From positions 1-15,110 of the forward strand of contig DAOUWT010000035.1 of assembly GCA_030666985.1 (NCBI GenBank): a stretch of DNA of 15,110 nucleotides, read 5' to 3'. Below are positions 7,309 through 14,126 of the stretch, one piece after another. The DNA is from Chloroflexota bacterium (GTDB lineage Bacteria > Chloroflexota > Anaerolineae > Anaerolineales > UBA11858). The notes under the pieces were generated by a model. That model was given only the letters and a program-made list of their open reading frames with translations, searched no databases and was not told where the DNA came from. Numbering within the stretch: the stretch's first letter is position 1; the number at the start of each line of letters is the position of its first letter. The position numbers and the translations under genes are program-made.

Positions 7309-8377
7309 TTTTTCCCGGAATGCGCGTGATTTCGGCGATACCTTTCAACTCTAATTCTCCTGCGAAGTGGCAAGAGACATAATGATCTGGTTTGATTTCC
7401 CGAAGTTCAGGCTCTTTCTGACGGCAGATATCTTGTGCATAACGACAACGGGGATTGAAAAGACACCCCGGAGGAGGATCTGACGGATCAGCGACATCAC
7501 CCGTCATAATTATACGTTCCTTTTCCATACGTGGATCAGGTCGCGGCACAGAGGACATCAAAGCCTCAGTGTAAGGATGCAGCGGATGATCGTACAATTC
7601 GATTGAATCAGCCATTTCGGCAATCCGGCCAACATACATCACGGCCACGCGATCTGAAATGAACTGAACCACACTCAAGTCGTGGGCAATAAAAATATAG
7701 GCCAAATTGAAATCTGCTTTAAGATCATTCAGCAAGTTCAGGGTTTGGGCCTGCACCGACACATCCAAAGCAGAAACCGGTTCGTCACAAATAATCAACT
7801 GTGGATTCAAGGCCAGAGAGCGCGCGATACCAATGCGCTGCCGCTGACCACCAGAGAATTCGTGAGGATAGCGGCGGATATGTTCCGGGCGAAGTCCCAC
7901 ACGTTCCAGAAGTTGAATGACATAGTCCTCTGTGTTTGGCGTGACTTTATTATGGATCACCATTGGTTCAGTAACGATGTCATAAACTGTCATGCGAGGG
8001 TTCAAGGAACCAATGGGATCCTGGAAAATCATTGAAACATCTTGTCGGACTCGCTTCAATCCCTCTTTCGGCAATTCACGAACATTAACCCATTCCGGTT
8101 TACCAGTTGTTGACAGAGAACGCGATTTAAACATCACCGTTCCATCAGTAGGTTCGTAAATACGCAATATGGCGCGACCAGCGGTGGTTTTTCCACACCC
8201 GCTCTCCCCTACCAATCCTAAAGTTTCACCTTCGCGTACAAAGAAGTCTACGTCATCAACCGCCTTAACGTGACCAACAATCCGTCTCAATAAACCACCG
8301 GTGATTGGAAAATATTTCTTTAATCCGCTAACTTCGAGGATAGTGTTTTCATCCTTGGGTCTGAAGTTTTCAGTCAT
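7298..8377 (-). CDS. ABC importer ATPase, OppF/DppF type
   Basis: This is one of two ATPases that drive the importer from the cytoplasmic side. It has Walker A GESGCGKTT (57-65), Q-loop Q119, signature FSGGQ (174-178), Walker B LIICDE (194-199) and switch histidine H232. After the ATPase core comes the C-terminal domain found in oligopeptide-class ATPases (HPLHPYTEAL, 265-273), with four cysteines at 305, 311, 318 and 336. In some family members these bind an iron-sulfur cluster. The RRIVGHVKAVDDVDF start, with a segment before the first strand, is the usual form of the F subunit. A strong ribosome site (GAGGAG) precedes the ATG, 20 bp after the companion ATPase gene. The 3' end overlaps the alpha-glucosidase gene. 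Sequence alone places it in the peptide/nickel/oligosaccharide class; the neighbours argue for sugar. Confidence 0.93.
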   Translation of the reverse strand: MTENFRPKDENTILEVSGLKKYFPITGGLLRRIVGHVKAVDDVDFFVREGETLGLVGESGCGKTTAGRAILRIYEPTDGTVMFKSRSLSTTGKPEWVNVRELPKEGLKRVRQDVSMIFQDPIGSLNPRMTVYDIVTEPMVIHNKVTPNTEDYVIQLLERVGLRPEHIRRYPHEFSGGQRQRIGIARSLALNPQLIICDEPVSALDVSVQAQTLNLLNDLKADFNLAYIFIAHDLSVVQFISDRVAVMYVGRIAEMADSIELYDHPLHPYTEALMSSVPRPDPRMEKERIIMTGDVADPSDPPPGCLFNPRCRYAQDICRQKEPELREIKPDHYVSCHFAGELELKGIAEITRIPGKNGS

Positions 8378-8397
8378 GTGTTGTTTCTCCTCAGTGC

Positions 8398-9525
8398 CTA
8401 TGCTGCTTCTGATTTAATGGCCTGTGCTTCAGATGTTTCTGGCCAGCATCCATCATACAACAAACAACGGGCCCAATGCCCTTCACTGACTTCTGCATAA
8501 TCAGGATACACACGGTCACATTTTCCAGGCATATAGTCTGAACAACGCGGGTGAAAAACGCATCCTGATGGCAGGTCAAACGGGCTGGGAACCATCCCTT
8601 TAATGGTTTCAAGTTGAGCTTCCTTCTCACCAATCTGGGGGATGGAGCCAAGCAGCGATTTTGTATAAGGGTGTTGGGGGTTCTCGAAAATCTCGATTGT
8701 GTTAGACCTTTCAACTTCCTTACCCATGTACATCACTACAATTTCATCAGCAATTTCAGCTATCACGCCCAGGTTGTGAGTAATGAACATGATGGCCATA
8801 TCAGCAGTTTCCTGCAATTCACGCATCAGGTCCAATATTTGAGCTTCGATGGATACATCTAAGGCTGTGGTAGGTTCATCAGCGATCAAGAGATCGGGAT
8901 AGGCTGAGAGGGCAATGGCTATCATCACTCGTTGACGCTGGCCACCGCTCAATTGGTGAGGGTAGCTGTCAACCCGCTGTTCGGGATTTGGCAACCCCAC
9001 CCGGTGAAGCATGTCTACGGCAATTTCCCGGGCTTCTGCTTCGGTAACGTGACGCTTGGCCTCGATATTCTTGGTCATGGTGTCGCCAATCGTATCCAAC
9101 GGCACAAAGCGGTGTAACTTTGCAGCTTCAATAATATGGAAACCAGCGCTAAATACCGGTGTTAAAGAACTCATTGGCTCTTGGAAGATCATGCCAATGT
9201 GGCCTCCACGAATTTCGCGGATCCTTTGACCATCGGGATCCAAAGTGTCAATGCGAATAACTTCCTCTATTTCTTTGCCGTTTTGTTGTGAGTATTCGTG
9301 AAATGAGATCTCGCCTCGCATTTTGCCTGGTTTAGGCACCATGTTCATAATAGCTTTAGCGGTAATTGATTTACCACAACCGCTCTCGCCAATAATGCCT
9401 AAGGTTTGCCCGCGATAGATTGTGAAACTGGCTCCATCCACGGCATGTACAATACCATCACGAACATCAAATTCAACGTGGAGGTCTTTTACTTCTACTA
9501 GAGGGTTTCTTATATTTTTGCTCAT
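8398..9525 (-). CDS. ABC importer ATPase, OppD/DppD type
   Basis: This is the partner ATPase of the importer. Motifs: Walker A GESGCGKS (46-53), Q-loop Q115, signature LSGGQ (192-196), Walker B LLIADE (212-217) and switch histidine H250. The C-terminal oligopeptide-class domain begins at about NPQHPYTKSLL (282-292). It has cysteines at 322, 328, 336 and 354 in the spacing seen in iron-sulfur-containing DppD-type subunits, plus one more at 360. An insertion at about 72-100, between the first strands and the Q-loop, makes it slightly longer than the shortest family members. It follows the permease gene by 19 bp with ribosome site AGAGG. An Opp-type importer needs one D and one F subunit, and both are here, so the ATPase pair is complete. 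Confidence 0.93.
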   Translation of the reverse strand: MSKNIRNPLVEVKDLHVEFDVRDGIVHAVDGASFTIYRGQTLGIIGESGCGKSITAKAIMNMVPKPGKMRGEISFHEYSQQNGKEIEEVIRIDTLDPDGQRIREIRGGHIGMIFQEPMSSLTPVFSAGFHIIEAAKLHRFVPLDTIGDTMTKNIEAKRHVTEAEAREIAVDMLHRVGLPNPEQRVDSYPHQLSGGQRQRVMIAIALSAYPDLLIADEPTTALDVSIEAQILDLMRELQETADMAIMFITHNLGVIAEIADEIVVMYMGKEVERSNTIEIFENPQHPYTKSLLGSIPQIGEKEAQLETIKGMVPSPFDLPSGCVFHPRCSDYMPGKCDRVYPDYAEVSEGHWARCLLYDGCWPETSEAQAIKSEAA

Positions 9526-9544
9526 ATTTTATTCCTCTTAATAG

Positions 9545-10687
9545 TTATTTACTATAGGGATCCATTGCATCACGCAGGCCATCTCCAAGCATGTTGTAGG
9601 AAAGGATAGCCAAAAGGATAAATGGCACCGTGAATAGCAAATGGGGGGCAAAACGGATGGCTCGAATATTGTTGGCATCTTGCAACAAAGTTCCCCAGCT
9701 AACCGTCGGTGGGACCAATCCCAATCCAAAGTAGCTCAGGGCCGTTTCCAACAGAATCATCCCGGGTATCTTCAAAGTGGCAATGACGATCACATGACTC
9801 ATAGTAGCAGGGATCAAGTGTTTACTGATGATTCGTCTATCGCTGGCGCCAAAACTTTGGGCTGCCAAAACATATTGTTCTTCTCGGCCCGCTAGTACTA
9901 ACCCGCGCACCTGGCGCGCTAAGCCGCCCCACTGCACAATAGCTAATAATATTGTGACCATAAAGAACACCTGCGCGGAGGGCCAGGTAATTGGTACAGC
10001 GGCGCCCAAAGCCAGGAAGAGTGGTTCTTGGGGGAAAGCGGATAAAAATTCCGTGATGCGCATGATGACGACATCAGTCGCGCCGCCATAATACCCAGAG
10101 ATAGCGCCCAGCGATACGCCTATTCCTAGAAATACAACAACACTGAATAAACCAATGAACATTGATATCCGGCCGCCATAAAGGATCCGTGAGAATAAGT
10201 CGCGTCCCAGTTTATCGGTACCCATAATAAAAATCCTGGCATCGGGGTCATCTGGGTCCGTGCCAAATAAGTGTATTCGGGTAGGGATGAAACCTAATAT
10301 TTTAACTTCTTCCCCTTTGACAAAGAAATAAATTGGGTATTTCTTGGTGGTGTCTATTTCAAATGTCCTTTTGCGCGTGGCTGTATCTACTTTCTTTTCA
10401 AGTCCGTAAACAAAGGGCCGCAAGGAGAAATTCCCTTCTTCGTCCCTCCAATGGAGACCTGTAGGATGAGCCTCAATAAACTCGGACTCAAGCTTTTTTG
10501 AATAAGGCGCAAAGAATTCGGCGAAGAAGACGCAAACTATGTAAAAGACTGCCAGCATAACTCCACCCACGACTGCTGTGCGGTTCTTCTTGAATTTCCA
10601 CCACACCAAAGCCCAGTAACTTTGACTGATTTGTTCTTTTTCGTTTTCTTCTTGAACAATACCAGTTGTTTTTTCTGCTTCACTCAT
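9545..10687 (-). CDS. ABC importer permease, OppC/DppC type, with large outer loop
   Basis: This is the second membrane subunit of the importer. I place the start at ATG 10687 (380 residues), not at ATG 10732. The inner ATG has an AGGAG site seven bases upstream and gives an N-terminus typical of OppC, while the outer one overlaps the preceding gene by 31 bp and adds an unlikely basic tail. An N-terminal cytoplasmic region leads to TM1 at about 36-60. A long extracytoplasmic stretch runs from about 61 to 172 and contains the family's FGTD and GTDKLGRDLFSR motifs. Five further helices follow. The coupling (EAA) loop lies at about 266-293 (AAQSFGASDRR). The stretch after TM1 is about 60 residues longer than in small OppC proteins and includes a charged part (95-140). 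It ends in the usual MLGDGLRDAMDP motif. Confidence 0.92.
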   Translation of the reverse strand: MSEAEKTTGIVQEENEKEQISQSYWALVWWKFKKNRTAVVGGVMLAVFYIVCVFFAEFFAPYSKKLESEFIEAHPTGLHWRDEEGNFSLRPFVYGLEKKVDTATRKRTFEIDTTKKYPIYFFVKGEEVKILGFIPTRIHLFGTDPDDPDARIFIMGTDKLGRDLFSRILYGGRISMFIGLFSVVVFLGIGVSLGAISGYYGGATDVVIMRITEFLSAFPQEPLFLALGAAVPITWPSAQVFFMVTILLAIVQWGGLARQVRGLVLAGREEQYVLAAQSFGASDRRIISKHLIPATMSHVIVIATLKIPGMILLETALSYFGLGLVPPTVSWGTLLQDANNIRAIRFAPHLLFTVPFILLAILSYNMLGDGLRDAMDPYSK

Positions 10688-10701
10688 GGTTTGTCTCCTA
10701 T

Positions 10702-11688
10702 TTACTCGAGCCGGATGCGGGGATCTACCCATGCTAAGGCGATATCAGCCAGCACGCTCCCGATCAGGAGCATCATAACGAGAAAGACTAACACCGTGCC
10801 AGCCATATACATATCCTGCGTCAACAAAGCCTCAATGTAGAGAGGTCCCATTGTGGGCAAACTAAGGACAACCTCTACCAGGATATTACCTGCCAGAATG
10901 CCGGGGAAGGTTTCCGTGCCCAAGATGACAATCAGGGGGTTGATAGCCATGCGCACTGCATGCCGCCAGATGACTGTACGGTTTTTCAGGCCACGCGCTC
11001 GAGCTGCTTCGATAAAGGGTTGGCCCAGGGTATCAAGCAGGTTACCACGCATGATGCGGATAGTCCCCGCCGTGCCGGTAATAGCGCCAATCAGAGCGGG
11101 CACCCAAAGATGCTTGAGCAAATCCCAGACTTTCGCCAGACTCCACGAAGCATCCACAAATTCACGCGAAAAAAGACCCACTACATCTTGATCTAATTTA
11201 ACCACCGCAACGTACAAAACCACTAATGCCAATAAGAAGGGTGGTATACCGATACCAAGAAAACTGATGGTCGTGGCAATTTGATCCCCCAAGGAATATT
11301 GTTTGACTGCTGAAAACACTCCAATGGGGATTGCCAAGGCCCAGGTAAAGGCCGTGGTAGCCAAGGCAAGTGTCACCGAGAGTGGAAAACGTTGTTTGAG
11401 CAATGTGGCGACGGGTTGGTCATATTCAAAAGAAAGGCCAAAATCACCTTTAATGAAATTGGAGGCCCACAACCAGTATTGGGTCATCAGGGGTTGATCC
11501 AGGCCATATCTTTCGCGGTATTCATCAATTCGCAGCTCAGCGCTTTTATCACCCCGCGCCTGTAACTCGGCGATTTTTTGGGTCATAAAGTCACCTGGCG
11601 GCAAAGTAATAATGATAAAACTGACGAACGAAACCACGACCAGCATAATGATCGCATAAAATATTCGTCTGACTAGAAATGAGAGCAT
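10702..11688 (-). CDS. ABC importer permease, OppB/DppB type
   Basis: This is the first membrane subunit of the importer, 328 residues, the normal length. TM1 lies at about 9-29. An outer segment follows with the family motifs YGLDQPL (61-67) and GDFGLSF (81-87), then five more helices. The cytoplasmic coupling loop lies at about 224-250 (FIEAARARGLKNRTV), which docks on an ATPase. The end, ADIALAWVDPRIRLE, is the usual C-terminus of OppB-like proteins. A very strong ribosome site (GGAGGAGG) lies six bases before the ATG at 11688. The gene is separated from the binding-protein gene by 168 bp containing hairpins, and its stop is 14 bp before the OppC-type start. Confidence 0.94.
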   Translation of the reverse strand: MLSFLVRRIFYAIIMLVVVSFVSFIIITLPPGDFMTQKIAELQARGDKSAELRIDEYRERYGLDQPLMTQYWLWASNFIKGDFGLSFEYDQPVATLLKQRFPLSVTLALATTAFTWALAIPIGVFSAVKQYSLGDQIATTISFLGIGIPPFLLALVVLYVAVVKLDQDVVGLFSREFVDASWSLAKVWDLLKHLWVPALIGAITGTAGTIRIMRGNLLDTLGQPFIEAARARGLKNRTVIWRHAVRMAINPLIVILGTETFPGILAGNILVEVVLSLPTMGPLYIEALLTQDMYMAGTVLVFLVMMLLIGSVLADIALAWVDPRIRLE

Positions 11689-11856
11689 AATTTGTCCTCC
11701 TCCATCTGCCTCAGCAAATCGGATCGTGTGACCTGCCTAGTGAGTATGGGTATAGGGAAGACCCGCAAAAAGCATCGGGGTGCAGGTCTCCCCTAAGTAG
11801 ACTTAGCAATAGAGCAGGTGAACAATCTGCTTCACCTGCTCTATTTGTTCAGAGAA
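11689..11856. other. Hairpin-rich spacer between binding-protein and permease genes
   Basis: This 168-bp stretch contains a perfect 15-bp hairpin (11808-11845, listed separately). It also contains a small palindrome CTAAGT-AG-ACTTAG (11793-11806) and an imperfect pairing of GGGAAGACC (about 11755) with GGTCTCCC (about 11785). Such structured spacers after a binding-protein gene are known in other importer operons, where they make the binding protein more abundant than the membrane subunits. I see no clear promoter for the permease gene. Confidence 0.5.
11808..11845 (-). terminator. 15-bp perfect hairpin after the solute-binding protein gene
   Basis: The arms AATAGAGCAGGTGAA (11808-11822) and TTCACCTGCTCTATT (11831-11845) pair fully around an eight-base loop, 11 bases beyond the stop codon at 11857. 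On the minus strand only a short T stretch (ATTG) follows, so termination would be partial. It fits a leaky terminator or an RNA-stabilising hairpin that allows some read-through into the permease and ATPase genes. Confidence 0.6.
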
Positions 11857-13944
11857 TTACTGCCCTAAGCTTTCCAGCCGCAGGTCTTCCTGCATCCAGA
11901 ACTGCTCGGGGTTGAGGTTGCCAGGGCTGCCAGGCGCCCACGGACCCAGGATGACCAGGTCGGGGATACCCATGAAGCCATTGCGAACCACGACAGGCAT
12001 GGGCTGGTCGCCAGAACCACCGATCATGAAGGGGCCATGATCAATGTGAATCTGGATGGCATCCCATACGATTTGGTGCCGTGCATCAATATCGGCGGTT
12101 GCCAAACCGAGGTCGTAGAGTTCCTGCAGCTCGTAAGCGTAGGTCGTGCCAGGCATGGGTTCCCAACCCTCTTCGCCACCGGTCTCTCGATAACGACCTT
12201 CGAGCGGCCAGGCGCGGTTGTTACGCAGCGGGAACATCCAGTCGGGGTAGGTCCAGATATCCAACTCAGAAGCATGCATGTTGCGGAGCATGTACAAACC
12301 TAGATTCTGACGCAGATCCCAGTCGGGCTGACCCATCAGGTCATTGATGAGGACCTTGATGCCAACAGCTTCCAAGTTACCAGCATAAACTTCAGTGCTG
12401 GGCACAGGCACATCTTGGCCGCCCCAGTCGCCCAGGTCGAGGACCAACGTAAAGGGCTCTCCACTGGGTAGGTCACGGAAGCCATCACCATCGGCGTCCA
12501 CAAATCCAATCCCGTCGAAGTTAGCCATTGCCAGATCGGGGTCAAACTCGATGTAGGCATCGCGCCAGGCTTCGTAAACTGCCTGTCCCTCGGGGCTGGC
12601 GAAGTGCCAGGCCTGCGGGCTGATGGTGGCGTTGGTGGGGTACCCAATGCCGTCCCAAGCCACGTCAATCAGGCGTTGGCGGTCCAAAGCGTGGGAGATG
12701 CCCTGGCGGAATTTTTCATTCTGCAGCAAGTCGCGAATCTCTTCCCAGGTGTCGGGATAGGTCTCGGCGTCAGCAAAGTTCATGTTGATCAACCAGCCGG
12801 GCCAGCCACCAGCACCATTCACTGCGCCATCGTGGATGTAGTAGTCACCCGCTTCAGCCTGTTCGAGCAAGAAGGGGATATGGTTGGGGTTATCGGTAGC
12901 ACGGAAAGTAGCCTCGAACTTGCCTTGTGAAGCCTCTAGCAAGCGGACTTCAGAGTCGCCAATCAGGCGGACATCAACTACATCAATGTAGGGCAGTTGG
13001 TTGCCTTCGGCATCAACTTTCCAGTAGTAAGGGTTGCGGGTCCAAACGGTACGCTCACCGGGGGTAACCGAGGTGGGGCACCAGGCGTGCAGGCAGGGAT
13101 AACCTTCAATGTTACCCAGCCAGTCACCACCATAAACGACTGCTTCCAAATCCTCATAGGTTGCATCGGCGTTGTAGGCAGGGTCGTGGGGGGACAAGAA
13201 GTGCTTGGGGCGTTCCATCGGCAGCCATTCCCAGAAACCCTGAGCGACAACATATGTGGCGATGTAGTGAGGTTCACCAAACTCCATGACCATGGTGTAG
13301 TCGTTCGGGAATGAGACTTCCATGGGGGCGCCGTCAGAATCGCGGCCCCACCAGGGGATGGTGACGATCTTGAAGTCTTCATTGGTGGCTAGTTCCCACC
13401 AGTAGCCCATATCTTCGGTGGTGCTGAAGGGGGTACCATCAGACCACTTGAGGCCCTGGCGGAAAATCCAGGTCAGGGTCATGCCGTCTTCGGAAACAAT
13501 CCATTCCTTCAACAGACCAGGCTCGTAGCCGGTGTAGTCTCGCTTCCAGCGTACGGGGGGGTCATAAATACCCATTTCGATGTTCCCGTAGCCTTGCCAC
13601 CAGGTCACGCCGTGCCAGACACCGCCATACTCGCCGATGCCGTCAACGCCGGACACAACCATGATGTCGTCTGCGATGGGCAGGCGCTCATCAACGGGAG
13701 GCAGATCGCCAGCGTCAACCATCTCAGCCAGCATGGGGGCCTCACCGTACTCGGATGTTTCCAATTCAACGGGGACCGGCGTAGCTTCTTCAGCTGCAAT
13801 GGCGCCAGCATCATCTTCTTCTTCAACCACTTCGACTTCTTCTACAGTTACTTCTTCTTCTGGCTTGGGTTTGCAAGCCACAAAGAGCAAAGAACCAACT
13901 AATAAAAGAGCAAAAACAGTCAATAAAATGCGTTTTGTCTTCAT
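11857..13944 (-). CDS. Family 5 solute-binding lipoprotein, likely oligosaccharide-binding
   Basis: This is the extracellular binding protein of the importer, SBP_bac_5 family. The signal peptide ends at C24 after FVA. F at -3 is not the classic lipobox residue, but the position is right for a lipoprotein. A very acidic linker (about 29-46) and a Pro/Glu stretch hold the domain away from the membrane. The mature protein shows family features: YEPGLLKEW (140-148), LTWIFRQGLKWSDGTPF (157-173), WTRNPYYW (301-308) and FRQGISHALDRQ (412-423). A calcium-type loop lies at D483-x-D485-x-D487-xxx-D491. At 695 residues it is longer than typical peptide-binding members (about 500-600). It is very rich in tryptophan (about 32 residues), suiting stacking on sugar rings. 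The start has ribosome site AAAAGGAG. Its placement before the OppB gene and in an operon with two GH13 enzymes supports alpha-glucan oligosaccharides over peptides; the ligand is inferred. Confidence 0.9.
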   Translation of the reverse strand: MKTKRILLTVFALLLVGSLLFVACKPKPEEEVTVEEVEVVEEEDDAGAIAAEEATPVPVELETSEYGEAPMLAEMVDAGDLPPVDERLPIADDIMVVSGVDGIGEYGGVWHGVTWWQGYGNIEMGIYDPPVRWKRDYTGYEPGLLKEWIVSEDGMTLTWIFRQGLKWSDGTPFSTTEDMGYWWELATNEDFKIVTIPWWGRDSDGAPMEVSFPNDYTMVMEFGEPHYIATYVVAQGFWEWLPMERPKHFLSPHDPAYNADATYEDLEAVVYGGDWLGNIEGYPCLHAWCPTSVTPGERTVWTRNPYYWKVDAEGNQLPYIDVVDVRLIGDSEVRLLEASQGKFEATFRATDNPNHIPFLLEQAEAGDYYIHDGAVNGAGGWPGWLINMNFADAETYPDTWEEIRDLLQNEKFRQGISHALDRQRLIDVAWDGIGYPTNATISPQAWHFASPEGQAVYEAWRDAYIEFDPDLAMANFDGIGFVDADGDGFRDLPSGEPFTLVLDLGDWGGQDVPVPSTEVYAGNLEAVGIKVLINDLMGQPDWDLRQNLGLYMLRNMHASELDIWTYPDWMFPLRNNRAWPLEGRYRETGGEEGWEPMPGTTYAYELQELYDLGLATADIDARHQIVWDAIQIHIDHGPFMIGGSGDQPMPVVVRNGFMGIPDLVILGPWAPGSPGNLNPEQFWMQEDLRLESLGQ

Positions 13945-13967
13945 TCTTCATACTCCTTTTCTAACTA

Positions 13968-13996
13968 AATTTACAGGATAAACTTGGTACAGTCAA
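13968..13996 (-). promoter_or_regulatory. Sigma70-type promoter of the sugar-uptake operon
   Basis: Read on the minus strand, TTGACT (13996-13991) and TAAATT (13973-13968) are spaced by exactly 17 bp. The first matches the -35 consensus at five of six bases and the second the -10 consensus at four of six. The expected start of transcription is about 20 bases before the ATG at 13944, leaving room for the ribosome site AAAAGGAG. This would allow the binding-protein operon to be expressed separately from the ROK gene. Confidence 0.5.
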
Positions 13997-14126
13997 ATAC
14001 GCTTGCTTAGGTAGTTCCAAAATTTAAATCATCCCAAAACTATGCCTCTACTTGAGAAAACATGGTGTTTCTTGGGCTACTTATTTTCTTGGAACGGCCT
14101 TATCTTCCCAGGCATCACCTCCTTTT
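13997..14126 (-). promoter_or_regulatory. Possible control region between ROK gene and operon promoter
   Basis: This stretch upstream of the promoter contains a direct repeat of TTTCTTGG on the plus strand (14068-14075 and 14085-14092, a 17-bp step) and an AT-rich block around 14022-14030 with ATTTAAAT. Either could be a regulator site, but I see no clear long palindrome of the kind ROK repressors usually bind. Just after the ROK stop codon is a full Shine-Dalgarno sequence (14114-14126) followed at once by a 12-codon frame (ATG 14115, stop ending 14077). Confidence 0.3.

Noticed and set aside
10688..10732. Upstream ATG at 10732 as start of the OppC-type permease
   Set aside because: It overlaps the preceding gene by 31 bp and lacks a ribosome site; ATG 10687 has AGGAG at ideal distance.
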